Assembly: GCF_900183975.1 (NCBI RefSeq)
Contig: NZ_LT853882.1
Location: forward strand, 124,001 to 188,000
DNA length: 64,000 nucleotides
Reading direction: 5' to 3'
Source: Xanthomonas fragariae
GTDB taxonomy: Bacteria > Pseudomonadota > Gammaproteobacteria > Xanthomonadales > Xanthomonadaceae
How positions within the stretch are numbered: the stretch's first letter is position 1; each line of letters begins with the position of its first letter. The position numbers were made by a program, and so were the translations under genes. This document shows positions 24,297-33,529 of the stretch, one piece after another. The notes beneath the pieces were generated by a model. That model ran no database searches. It was not told where the DNA came from and worked only from the letters and a program-made list of their open reading frames with translations.

Positions 24297-26426
24297 ATGC
24301 ATCGCGTTGCAACGAGCAAGCAGTGTTCTACAGAGTTGGCAGAGTCGGTGATCCTTGTCGCCGTGCCAGCAGATCCTGAAGCGGCAGCAAGCATGTCTGT
24401 CGACGATTCGGCCAGGCAGTCGTCGCCACTGGACGGTCTGTCTGCCAGGCCAACCAAATCTGTAAAGCCGCCTGTTGCCGGTTCGTCTGCTGCATTACCT
24501 GCGCCATCACACACGGCTTCATCGCCCGCGTCTGACAAGCAACCGCAGTCGACGGACCCGGCAAATATTCTGGAAATAGCGCTGGAAAAGACCAAAGTCT
24601 GGAACAAGGTGATCATTAGCGATGACGAGCGGCGCAGTCAACCGGGGGCTGAGCCACTGTTGTCCATGGAGAAGAGGGTCGAGCTCTCGCAGAACGCCAT
24701 GAAGTTTTCCCGCGAAGGGTTGCAGGCCATCGCTGATTTGAGATTAGGGAACCGGCTGAGGTCAAACGGCGCAGTGGATCACGAACGTGCGTTGTGGACG
24801 GTTCTCGGAACGTCCGCTGCGACTGGTTACAGAGCACGTAATGAACTGATAGAAGAGCAGGCGTCGATAGACCCCACTGATTTGGAGTGTCAGGATCCTG
24901 ACGAATGGTGCGGGTATCTGAGCGAACTCGAGCAGTACCGGTCAGCAATGGGTGAGTCGCTGAGACGCATGAAGAAGCCAGCTGCACACGGAAAAACACT
25001 CAAAGCTGGCCCAGCCATAATGACGTTGATCACGGTCACTTACGTATTCTGTCATGAAACGATGCGGTCGATCCGATCTCTGCTCGTCGATAGTTATCGC
25101 ACGCAGCTGGCGCGTCAGGTCGAAGCTAGCGGTTTGCAAGCCAGCGACTTGCAGGAGCTCATAGCTCGATTGCACGAACTGGACGAGGCTGAGAATTACC
25201 GCGGCGATACTGTGGCAGAGGCTTTTACGGCTCTGACCAAAGTCGTGACCGAGTCCATATGCCCATCGGAAGCCGGCGCTGCGCTGAGCCCGCAGACGGT
25301 GGCACAGCATAAGGACGTCCTTGAGGACTATGCAGAACAATTTGGGCGCGTCGGTCTGGGGTTATGCCTGGACGTCGCTGCTCTCATCAAAGGTGACGGC
25401 GACGATCACATCTGGCAATCGATGCTCCAGCTGGCGCAGGTATTGACCGAGTATCGACAGAGCGTGCTCGATCTGATCCGTTCCGTCGGTCCCGGAAAGC
25501 GTGAGGTTATCGCGCCGCCACCGGCAACGATCGAGGAGCCGCCGGTGTCGAGGGCGCGGACGAAATCGGCACGCAAGCATCGCAAGCCTGGCAATCGAGC
25601 GGCCGCAGAGTCCAGCCTCGTCCCTGCGGCTTCTGCAGTCCCGAACGATACACGTACGCCTCCGCAACAGCAGGCGGATAGTCTGTTGAAAAAGGTTCGG
25701 CTGGAACGCGCCATGGTGGCCGAACTGCATGCAGACGTGATCCAGATCGCGAACAGGCTAGGGAAAGACACCGGTAGTGTTGAGGAGATGATGCATTGCT
25801 CCAAGCAGGACGCGATGATTGCCTTCACGTTTGTGCGGTCCTCGATCCAGGGATGGTTCGAAAAGGACCAGTTGCTACAAGCGAAAGCGAAACTGCCGCC
25901 GGGCGATGAGCGGATTGCCCAACTCAGTGAGCGGCTGGAACTGCTGGGCATGATCGAGCAGCGTGTACAGACCCGCGAGGCAGATGCGCTGAAGAGCGAC
26001 ACGCAGCCGCGCGCGCCGCATCTGTCACGCTTGCTGGAGATGCATCAAGTCGCCCGCGTGACCTCACCGACCCGGTTGCGGTCCGACAACGACAGCGGAG
26101 ATCACGGCACTTTGTTCGAGATGCGTATCGAGCACGCGCCGTTGTCCAACGGCGAGCGCCCTGCGCCGTGGTTCGTGCACTTGCACACTGCCAAGCCGGT
26201 GACAGTCAATGCCGTGCCTTCGCTCGAATACAAGGAATTCACCGCTGTCCATCTCAAGACCGCGAAGGAGAAGAATCTGGGAAAGCGCTGGGAGATGCTC
26301 ATGCAAGCGCTCGGTAATAACGATGCGAAGGTACACCGATCCAAGATCGATTCTGCGTTGCTCGCCAGTTTGTTGGAAGTGAGTCGTGGTGGTAAATCCT
26401 CACCCGAGCAGTTTCCAAACCAGTAG
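24297..26426 (+). CDS. xopP: Type III effector, XopP/HLK family (copy 2)
   Basis: 709 residues, the shortest member. It lacks about 27 residues of the variable middle (after NELIEEQASIDP, directly joining DLECQDPDEW) and has a small insertion LQASDLQELIARL near residue 280, shared in form with copy 5. Its linker-proximal C-terminal block is the most divergent of the five (KKVRLERAMVAELHADVIQ, SVEEMMHCSKQ). From FTFVRSSIQGW onward it is nearly identical to copies 1 and 4. The HLK triplet is at 652-654. A GAAGGAA site precedes the ATG; the 52-bp spacer offers no room for a separate PIP promoter. Confidence 0.87.
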   Translation: MHRVATSKQCSTELAESVILVAVPADPEAAASMSVDDSARQSSPLDGLSARPTKSVKPPVAGSSAALPAPSHTASSPASDKQPQSTDPANILEIALEKTKVWNKVIISDDERRSQPGAEPLLSMEKRVELSQNAMKFSREGLQAIADLRLGNRLRSNGAVDHERALWTVLGTSAATGYRARNELIEEQASIDPTDLECQDPDEWCGYLSELEQYRSAMGESLRRMKKPAAHGKTLKAGPAIMTLITVTYVFCHETMRSIRSLLVDSYRTQLARQVEASGLQASDLQELIARLHELDEAENYRGDTVAEAFTALTKVVTESICPSEAGAALSPQTVAQHKDVLEDYAEQFGRVGLGLCLDVAALIKGDGDDHIWQSMLQLAQVLTEYRQSVLDLIRSVGPGKREVIAPPPATIEEPPVSRARTKSARKHRKPGNRAAAESSLVPAASAVPNDTRTPPQQQADSLLKKVRLERAMVAELHADVIQIANRLGKDTGSVEEMMHCSKQDAMIAFTFVRSSIQGWFEKDQLLQAKAKLPPGDERIAQLSERLELLGMIEQRVQTREADALKSDTQPRAPHLSRLLEMHQVARVTSPTRLRSDNDSGDHGTLFEMRIEHAPLSNGERPAPWFVHLHTAKPVTVNAVPSLEYKEFTAVHLKTAKEKNLGKRWEMLMQALGNNDAKVHRSKIDSALLASLLEVSRGGKSSPEQFPNQ

Positions 26427-26478
26427 TGGCGACTGCCTGAAAGCAGTGCTGTGAGCGCCCAGAGAAGGAAAAACTACC

Positions 26479-28656
26479 ATGCATCGCGTTGCAACGAGCA
26501 AGCAGTGTTCTACAGAGTTGGCAGAGCCGGTGAGCCTTGCCGCCGTGCCAGCAGATCCTGCAGCGGCAGCAAGCACGTCTGTCGACGATTCAGCCAGGCC
26601 GTCGTCGCCACTGGACGGTCTGTCTGCCAGGCCAACCAAACCTGTAAAGCCGCGTATTGCAGGTTCGTCTGCTGCATTACCTGGGCCATCACACACGGCT
26701 TCATCGCCCGCGTCTGACAAGCAACCGCAGTCGACGGACCCGGCAGACATTCTGCAAACAGCGCTGCGCAGGGTCGAAATCTGGAACGAAGTGATCACTA
26801 GAGATGACGAGCAGCGCAGTCAACCGGGAGCTGCACCACTGTTGTCCAGGGAGAAGAGGGTCGAGCTTTCGCTGAATGCCATGAAGTCTGCCCGCGAAGG
26901 GTTGCAGGCCATCGTTGATTTGAAGTTACAGAATCCGCTGACGTCTGACGCCTTAGTGGAGAACGAAGCTGCGTTATGTACGATTCTCGGAATGTCTGCC
27001 GCGCATGGTTACGCAGCACGTGAGGAACTGCTGCGCGAGGAGTGGGCGCAGCAGTTTAGCATGCCCGAGCCCACCGACCCGACGATCAGCAGAACCACCG
27101 TGCGGGCGTCGGTGCACCACGCTGATGTGGAGCGTCAGGATCCCGACCAATGGTCCGGGTACCTGAGCGAAATCGAGAAGTACCGGTCAGCAATGGATGA
27201 GTCGCTGAGACGCATGAAGAAGCCGGAAGCGCACGGCAAAACAATCGAAAATGTCCCCACCATGATGGAGTTGATCAAGGTCGGTCTAGGATTGTGCCAT
27301 GAACAGATGCAGCCGATCCGATGCCTGCTCGTTGATATTTATCGCCTGCGGCTGCTGCGTCAGGTCGAAGCCAGCGGCTCGCATGACGTCACGGCTCGAT
27401 TGCACGAACTGTGCGAGGTTAAGAACTACTTCGAAGATACTGTGGCAGATGCTTTTACGGCTCTGGGCCACGTCGTGACCGGGTCGGTACGCCCATCGGA
27501 AGCCAGCGCTGCGCTGACCCCGCAGATAGTGGCACAGCATAAGGACGTCCTTGAGGACTATGCAGAACAATTTGGGCGCGTCAGTCTGGGGCTATGCCTG
27601 GACGTCGCTGCTCTCATCAAAGGTGACGGCGACGATAATATCTGGCAATCGATGCTCGATCTGGCGCAGGCATTGACCGATTATCGACAGTGTGTGCTCG
27701 ACCTGATCCGTTCCGTTGGTCCCGGAAAGCGTGAGGTTATCGCGCCGCCACCGGCAACGATCGAGGAGTCGCCGGCGTCGAGGGCGCGGCCGAAATCGGC
27801 ACGCAAGCATCGCAAGCCTGGCAATCGAGCAGCCGCAGAGTCCAGCCTCGTCCCTGCGCCCCCTGCAGTCCCGAACGATACACGTACGCTTGCGCAGCAG
27901 CAGGCGGACATTGTGTTGAAAAAGTTTCCGCTGGAACGCGCCATGGTGACCGAACTGGATGCGGACCCGATCCAGATCGCGAACAGGCTAGGGAAAGATA
28001 CCGGTAGCGTTAACGAGATGATGCATTGCTCCAGGCAGGACGCGATGATTGCCTTCACGTTTGTGCGGTCCTCGATCCAGGGATGGTTCGCAAAGGACCA
28101 GTTGCTACAAGCGAAAGCGAAACTGCCGCCGGGCGATGAGCGGATTGCCCAACTCAGCGAGCGGCTGGAACTGCTGGGCATGATCGAGCAGCGTGTACAG
28201 ACCCGCGAGACAGATGCGCTGAAGAGCGATACGCAGCCGCGCGCGCCGCATCTGTCGCGCTTGCTGGAGATGCATCAAGTCGCCAGCGTGACCTCACCGA
28301 CCCGGTTGCGGTCCGACAACGACAGCGGAGATCACGGCACTTTGTTCGAGATGCGTATCGAGCACGCGCCGTTGTCCAACGGCGAGCGCCCTGCGCCGTG
28401 GTTCGTGCACTTGCACACTGCCAAGCCGGTGACAGCCAATGCCGTGCCTTCGCTCGCCTACAAGGAATTCACCGCCGTCCATCTCAAGACCGCGAAGGAG
28501 AAGAATCTGGGAAAGAGCTGGGAGATGCTCATGCAAGCGCTCGGTAATAACGATGCGAAGGTACACCGATCCAAGATCGATTCTGCGTTGCTCGCCAGTT
28601 TGTGGCATGTGCACCGTAGCGGTAAATCCTCACCCGAGAAGTTTCCAAACCAGTAA
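26479..28656 (+). CDS. xopP: Type III effector, XopP/HLK family (copy 3)
   Basis: 725 residues. The variable middle is closest to copy 4 (KTIENVPTMM, EEL-RE/RD-W, VERQDP). The C-terminal half carries a set of variants shared only with copy 5: ELDADPIQ, GWFAKDQLL, RETDALKSD and the ending LWHVHRSGKSSPE. The HLK triplet is at 668-670. Beyond the stop, about 40 bp (GATTGCTGTGGGGCGACAGC and following) match the sequence behind copy 5 but not behind copies 1, 2 or 4. This copy therefore marks the end of an ancestral repeat block. Confidence 0.87.
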   Translation: MHRVATSKQCSTELAEPVSLAAVPADPAAAASTSVDDSARPSSPLDGLSARPTKPVKPRIAGSSAALPGPSHTASSPASDKQPQSTDPADILQTALRRVEIWNEVITRDDEQRSQPGAAPLLSREKRVELSLNAMKSAREGLQAIVDLKLQNPLTSDALVENEAALCTILGMSAAHGYAAREELLREEWAQQFSMPEPTDPTISRTTVRASVHHADVERQDPDQWSGYLSEIEKYRSAMDESLRRMKKPEAHGKTIENVPTMMELIKVGLGLCHEQMQPIRCLLVDIYRLRLLRQVEASGSHDVTARLHELCEVKNYFEDTVADAFTALGHVVTGSVRPSEASAALTPQIVAQHKDVLEDYAEQFGRVSLGLCLDVAALIKGDGDDNIWQSMLDLAQALTDYRQCVLDLIRSVGPGKREVIAPPPATIEESPASRARPKSARKHRKPGNRAAAESSLVPAPPAVPNDTRTLAQQQADIVLKKFPLERAMVTELDADPIQIANRLGKDTGSVNEMMHCSRQDAMIAFTFVRSSIQGWFAKDQLLQAKAKLPPGDERIAQLSERLELLGMIEQRVQTRETDALKSDTQPRAPHLSRLLEMHQVASVTSPTRLRSDNDSGDHGTLFEMRIEHAPLSNGERPAPWFVHLHTAKPVTANAVPSLAYKEFTAVHLKTAKEKNLGKSWEMLMQALGNNDAKVHRSKIDSALLASLWHVHRSGKSSPEKFPNQ

Positions 28657-28793
28657 TAGTGATTGCTGTGGGGCGACAGCTTTCGTTCAAGATTGAATCT
28701 TCCGCTAAAAGCGCGCGTGACACCCCACCAATACCAGCAGTATCAATGAGCGCATTGCAAGTGCTGTGAGCGCCCATAAAAGGAAGAATTACC
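28657..28793. other. Long spacer between xopP copies 3 and 4
   Basis: 137 bp. The first part matches the region downstream of copy 5, and the last part (AGTGCTGTGAGCGCCCATAA) rejoins the usual inter-copy spacer. It is the scar of a block duplication. No PIP box was found (only single TTCG). Confidence 0.7.
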
Positions 28794-30971
28794 ATGCATC
28801 GCGTCGGAAAAATCAAGCAGCGTTCTACAGAGTTGGCAGAGTCGGTGAGCCTTGCCGCCGCGCCGGCAGATCCTGCAGCGGCAACAAGCACGTCTGTCGA
28901 CGGTTCGGCCAGGCCGTCGTCGCCACTGGACGGTCTGTCTGCCAGACCAACCAAATCTGTAAAGCCGCCTGTTGCCGGTTCGTCTGCTGCATTACCTGCG
29001 CCATCACACACGGCTTCATCGCCCGCGTCTGACAAGCAACCGCAGTCGACGGACCCGGCAAATATTCTGCAAACAGCGCTGGGCAGGGTCGAAGTCTGGA
29101 AAGCGATGGTCGCTAGAGATGAGCAGCAGCGCAGTCAACCGGGGGCTGCACCACTGTTGTCTGTAAAGCAGAGTGTCGAGCTCTCGCAGAACGCCATGGA
29201 GTCTGCCCGCAAGGGGTTGCAGGCCATCGCTGATTTGAGGTTAGGGAACCGGCTGAGGGCAAATGCCGCAGTGGAGAACGAAGCTACGTTGGTGATGATT
29301 CTCGGAGCGTCCGCTGTGAATGGTTACTCAGCATGTGAGGAGCTGATGCGAGACAAGTGGACGCATCAGCTTGGCATACCCGAGCACACCGGCCCGACGA
29401 GCACCAACGCCGCCGTGCGGGAGTCGATGCCCCGCACTCATGTGGAGCGTCAGGATCCCAAGGAATGGTACGGGCATCTGAGCGAACTCGAGAAGTACCG
29501 GTCAGCAATGGATGAGTCGCTGAGACGCATGAAGAAGCCGGAAGCGCACGGAAAAACAATCGAAAATGTCCCCACCATGATGGATTTGATCAGGGCCAAT
29601 CTAGGATTCTGCCATGAAACGATGCACACGACGCGAGGTGTGCTCATCGATATCTGTCGCGTGCGGCTGGAAAATCAGGTCCAAGCCAGCGGCTCGCATG
29701 ACGTTACGGCTCGATTGTACGAACTGTACGAAGCCAAGAACTACCGCAGCGATGCTGTGACAGAGGCTTTTACGGCTCTGGGCGAGGTTGTGACCGAGTC
29801 CATATGCCCATCGGAAGCCAGTGCTCCGCTGACCCCGCAGATAGTGGCACAGCATAAGGACGTCCTTGAGGACTATGCAGAACAATTTGGGCGCGTCGGT
29901 CTGGGGTTATGCCTGGACGTCGCTGCTCTCATCAAAGGTGACGGCGACGATCACATCTGGCGATCGATGCTCCAACTGGCGCAGGCATTGACCGAGTATC
30001 GACAGGGTGTGCTCGACCTGATCCGTTCCGTCGGTCCCGGAAAGCGTGAGGTTATCGCGCCGCCACCGGCAACGATCGAGGAGCCGCCGGTGTCGAGGGC
30101 GCGGCAGAAATCAGCACGCAGGCATCGCAAGCCTGTTAATCGAACGGCCGCAGAGTCCAGCCTCGTCCCTGCGCCCCCTGCAGTCCCGAACGATACACGT
30201 ACGCTTGCGCAGCAGCAGGCGGACATTGTGTTGAAAAAGTTTCCGCTGGAACGCGCGATGGTGACCGAGCTGGACGCAGATCTGATCCAGATCGCGAACA
30301 GGCTAGGGAAAGATACCGGTAGCGTTAACGAGATGATGCATTGCTCCCGGCAGGACGCGATGATTGCCTTCACGTTTGTGCGGTCCTCGATCCAGGGATG
30401 GTTCGAAAAGGACCAGTTGCTACAAGCGAAAGCGAAACTGCCGCCGGGCGATGAGCGGATTGCCCAACTCAGCGAGCGGCTGGAACTGCTGGGCATGATC
30501 GAGCAGCGTGTACAGACCCGCGAGGCAGATGCGCTGAAGAGCGATACGCAGCCGCGCGCGCCGCATCTGTCACGCTTGCTGGAGATGCATCAAGTCGCCC
30601 GCGTGACCTCACCGACCCGGTTGCGGTCCGACAACGACAGCGGAGATCACGGCACTTTGTTCGAGATGCGTATCGAGCACGCGCCGTTGTCCAACGGCGA
30701 GCGCCCTGCGCCGTGGTTCGTGCACTTGCACACTGCCAAGCCGGTGACAGCCAATGCCGTGCCTTCGCTCGAATACAAGGAATTCACCGCTGTCCATCTC
30801 AAGACCGCGAAGGAGAAGAATCTGGGAAACCGCTGGGAGACGCTCATGCAAGCGCTCGGTAATAATGATGCTAAGGTACACCGATCCAAGATCGATTCTG
30901 CGTTGCTCGCCAGTTTGTTGGAAGTGAGTCGTGGTGGTAAATCCTCACCCGAGCAGTTTCCAAACCAGTAG
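28794..30971 (+). CDS. xopP: Type III effector, XopP/HLK family (copy 4)
   Basis: 725 residues, intact. N-terminal ~95 residues as in the others. The middle shares KTIENVPTMM with copy 3 but contains its own segment (GIPEHTGPTSTNAAVRESMP; CHETMHTTRGVLIDICRVRL). The C-terminal half matches copy 1 almost perfectly, including RQKSARRHRKPVNRTAAESS and ELDADLIQ. The HLK triplet is at 668-670 and the C-terminus LLEVSRGGKSSPEQFPNQ is shared with copy 2. It is preceded by AAAAGGAAGAA instead of AGAGAAGGAA. Confidence 0.87.
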   Translation: MHRVGKIKQRSTELAESVSLAAAPADPAAATSTSVDGSARPSSPLDGLSARPTKSVKPPVAGSSAALPAPSHTASSPASDKQPQSTDPANILQTALGRVEVWKAMVARDEQQRSQPGAAPLLSVKQSVELSQNAMESARKGLQAIADLRLGNRLRANAAVENEATLVMILGASAVNGYSACEELMRDKWTHQLGIPEHTGPTSTNAAVRESMPRTHVERQDPKEWYGHLSELEKYRSAMDESLRRMKKPEAHGKTIENVPTMMDLIRANLGFCHETMHTTRGVLIDICRVRLENQVQASGSHDVTARLYELYEAKNYRSDAVTEAFTALGEVVTESICPSEASAPLTPQIVAQHKDVLEDYAEQFGRVGLGLCLDVAALIKGDGDDHIWRSMLQLAQALTEYRQGVLDLIRSVGPGKREVIAPPPATIEEPPVSRARQKSARRHRKPVNRTAAESSLVPAPPAVPNDTRTLAQQQADIVLKKFPLERAMVTELDADLIQIANRLGKDTGSVNEMMHCSRQDAMIAFTFVRSSIQGWFEKDQLLQAKAKLPPGDERIAQLSERLELLGMIEQRVQTREADALKSDTQPRAPHLSRLLEMHQVARVTSPTRLRSDNDSGDHGTLFEMRIEHAPLSNGERPAPWFVHLHTAKPVTANAVPSLEYKEFTAVHLKTAKEKNLGNRWETLMQALGNNDAKVHRSKIDSALLASLLEVSRGGKSSPEQFPNQ

Positions 30972-31023
30972 TGGCGACTGCCTGAAAGCAGTGCTGTGAG
31001 CGCCCAGAGAAGGAAGAACTACC

Positions 31024-33231
31024 ATGCATCGCGTCGAAACGACCAAGCAGCGTTCTACAAAGTTGGCAGAGTCGGTGAGCCTTGCCGCCGTGCCGACAGA
31101 TCCCGCAGCGGCAGTAAGCACGTCTGTCGACGATTCGGCCAGGCCGTCGTCGCCACTGGACGGTCTGTCTGCCAGGCCAACCAAATCTGTAAAGCCGCCT
31201 GTTGCCGGTTCGTCTGCTGCATTGCCTGGGCCATCACACACGGCTCCATCGCCCGCGTCTGAGAAGCAACCGCAGTCGACGGACCCGGCAAATATTCTGA
31301 GAATAGCGATGGACAAGGGCCCAGTCTGGAACGAAATGATTGCTAAAGATGACGCGCTGCGCAGTCAACCGGGGGCTGCACCGCTGTTGTCCAGGGAGCA
31401 GCGGCTCAAGCTCTCGCAGAACGCCATGAAGTCTGCCCGCGAAGGATTGCAGGCCATCGCTGATTTGAGGTTAGGGAACCGGCTGAGGGAAAATGCCGCA
31501 GCGGAGCACGAAGCTACCTTGTTTACGATTCTCGGAGCGTCCGCTGCGACTGCCTACGAAGCACATAATGAACTAATAGAAGACAAGTGGGTGCATCAGC
31601 TTAACGCCACCCAGCTCACCGAGCCGAGGCTAGACCCCGTCGTTGTGAAGGTGGACTTGCACCACACTGATTTGGAGCGTCAGGATCCCGACGAATGGTA
31701 CAGGTATCTGAGCGAACTCGAGCAGTACCGGTCAGCAATGAATGAGTCGCTGAGACGCATGAAGAAGCCGGGTGCACACGGAAAAAGACTCAAAAATATC
31801 CCCGCCGTAATGAGATTGATCAGTGGCGATCACGCATTCTGCCATGAAACGATGCGGTCGATCCGATGTCTGCTCGTGGATATCTATCGCATACGGCTGT
31901 GGCGTCAGGTCGAAGCCAGCGCCTTGCGAGACAGCGGTTTGCAAGCCAGCGGCTTGCAGGAGGTCATGGCTCGATTGGATGAACTGGATAAGGTCAAGAG
32001 CTACCGCAGCGATACTGTGGCAGAGGCTTTTACGGCTCTGACCAAAGTCGTGACCGAGTCGGCACGCCCATCGGAAGCCAATGCTGCGCTGACCCCGCAG
32101 ATAGTGGCACAGCATAAGGACGTCCTTGAGGACTATGCAGAACAATTTGGGCGCTTCGGTCTAGGGCTATGCCTGGACGTTGCTGCTCTCATCAAGGGTG
32201 ACGGCGACGATAATATCTGGCAATCGATGCTCGATCTGGCGCAGGTATTGACCGAGTATCGACAGAGCGTGCTCGACCTGATCCGTTCCGTTGGTCCAGG
32301 AAAGCGTGAGGTTATCGCGCAGCCACCGGCAACGATCGACGAGCCGCCGGTGTCGAGGGCGCGGCAGAAATCGACACGCAAGCATCGCAAGCCTGGCAAT
32401 CGAGCGGCCGCAGAGTCCAGCCTCGTCCCTGCGCCCCCTGCAGTCCCGAACGATACACGTACGCTTGCGCAGCAGCAGGCGGACATTGTGTTGAAAAAGT
32501 TTCCGCTGGAACGCGCCATGGTGACCGAACTGGATGCGGACCCGATCCAGATCGCGAACAGGCTAGGGAAAGATACCGGTAGCGTTAACGAGATGATGCA
32601 TTGCTCCAGGCAGGACGCGATGATTGCCTTCACGTTTGTGCGGTCCTCGATCCAGGGATGGTTCGCAAAGGACCAGTTGCTACAAGCGAAAGCGAAACTG
32701 CCGCCGGGCGATGAGCGGATTGCCCAACTCAGCGAGCGGCTGGAACTGCTGGGCATGATCGAGCAGCGTGTACAGACCCGCGAGACAGATGCGCTGAAGA
32801 GCGATACGCAGCCGCGCGCGCCGCATCTGTCGCGCTTGCTGGAGATGCATCAAGTCGCCAGCGTGACCTCACCGACCCGGTTGCGGTCCGACAACGACAG
32901 CGGAGATCACGGCACTTTGTTCGAGATGCGTATCGAGCACGCGCCGTTGTCCAACGGCGAGCGCCCTGCGCCGTGGTTCGTGCACTTGCACACTGCCAAG
33001 CCGGTGACAGCCAATGCCGTGCCTTCACTCGACTACAAGGCATTCACCGCCGTCCATCTCAAGACCGCAAAGGAGAAGAATCTGGGAAACCGCTGGGAGA
33101 CGCTCATGCAAGTGCTCGGTAATAACGATGCTAAGGTGCACCGATCCAAGATCGACTCGACGTTGCTCGCCAATTTGTGGCACGTGCACCGTAGCGGTAA
33201 ATCCTCACCCGAGACGTTTACAAACCAGTAA
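31024..33231 (+). CDS. xopP: Type III effector, XopP/HLK family (copy 5)
   Basis: 735 residues, the longest member. It holds a short internal repeat expansion, SALRDSGLQASGLQEVMARL (about 300-318), where copies 1, 3 and 4 have SGSHDVTARL. The middle block is otherwise copy-1-like (TLFTILGASAATAYEA, TQLTEPRLD). The C-terminal half is copy-3-like (ELDADPIQ, FAKDQ, RETDA) and ends HVHRSGKSSPETFTNQ. The HLK triplet is at 678-680. It is the last gene of the array, followed by the AT-rich leader of the MGNTC effector. Confidence 0.87.
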   Translation: MHRVETTKQRSTKLAESVSLAAVPTDPAAAVSTSVDDSARPSSPLDGLSARPTKSVKPPVAGSSAALPGPSHTAPSPASEKQPQSTDPANILRIAMDKGPVWNEMIAKDDALRSQPGAAPLLSREQRLKLSQNAMKSAREGLQAIADLRLGNRLRENAAAEHEATLFTILGASAATAYEAHNELIEDKWVHQLNATQLTEPRLDPVVVKVDLHHTDLERQDPDEWYRYLSELEQYRSAMNESLRRMKKPGAHGKRLKNIPAVMRLISGDHAFCHETMRSIRCLLVDIYRIRLWRQVEASALRDSGLQASGLQEVMARLDELDKVKSYRSDTVAEAFTALTKVVTESARPSEANAALTPQIVAQHKDVLEDYAEQFGRFGLGLCLDVAALIKGDGDDNIWQSMLDLAQVLTEYRQSVLDLIRSVGPGKREVIAQPPATIDEPPVSRARQKSTRKHRKPGNRAAAESSLVPAPPAVPNDTRTLAQQQADIVLKKFPLERAMVTELDADPIQIANRLGKDTGSVNEMMHCSRQDAMIAFTFVRSSIQGWFAKDQLLQAKAKLPPGDERIAQLSERLELLGMIEQRVQTRETDALKSDTQPRAPHLSRLLEMHQVASVTSPTRLRSDNDSGDHGTLFEMRIEHAPLSNGERPAPWFVHLHTAKPVTANAVPSLDYKAFTAVHLKTAKEKNLGNRWETLMQVLGNNDAKVHRSKIDSTLLANLWHVHRSGKSSPETFTNQ

Positions 33232-33435
33232 TAGCGATTGCTGTGGGGCAACAGCTTTCGTTCAAGCTTGAATTCGCTGCCGAAAGTGTGCGTAATACCT
33301 CACGAGTGCCAACAGCCCGGCTGATATCGAATATAAAAATCCCGCGAAATCTTATTGCTGAATTGAACGATAGTATGAAGTTTGCTAGATTTTTTTTCGC
33401 ATATCTGCATGGATGCCTGGTTAGCACGGCATGAC

Positions 33436-33460
33436 TTCGGATCCAGCAGCGTCCATTCGC
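33436..33460 (+). promoter_or_regulatory. PIP box (TTCGG-N15-TTCGC) of the MGNTC gene
   Basis: TTCGG at 33436-33440 and TTCGC at 33456-33460 are separated by exactly 15 bases. The ATG at 33530 is 70 nt beyond. The whole leader is strongly similar to that of the next gene (34510-34604), including CAGCAGCG inside the box and GATGAGG before the start. Confidence 0.9.
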
Positions 33461-33529
33461 ATATCCTTCGTCCTTGTGAAGTTGATCCTGATTTACTGCA
33501 TTTCCAACTGATGTTGATGAGGAATGGCA

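Larger units (their letters stand above)
22014..33231 (+). repeat. Five-unit tandem array of xopP genes
   Basis: Five direct repeats of about 2.18-2.32 kb (starts 22067, 24297, 26479, 28794, 31024), each a complete gene. Three of the four spacers are 52 bp and nearly identical (GCGACTGCCTGAAAGCAG ... GAGCGCCCAGAGAAGGAA); the spacer before copy 4 is 137 bp. Ends of the genes are near-identical, whereas the middle third (codons ~95-330) varies strongly. Confidence 0.95.

Noticed and set aside
26451..31262. Small frames beginning MSAQRRKNYHASR just before several xopP copies
   Set aside because: They overlap the xopP start in another frame and repeat only because the xopP 5' ends are repeated.
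22014..33231. CRISPR or TAL-effector repeat array
   Set aside because: The repeats are ~2.2 kb whole genes; there are no short spaced repeats and no 34-residue TAL modules.
33251..33290. PIP box behind xopP copy 5 (TTCGTTCAAGCTTGAATTCGC)
   Set aside because: The two TTCG half-sites are only 11 bases apart; the true N15 box lies at 33436.
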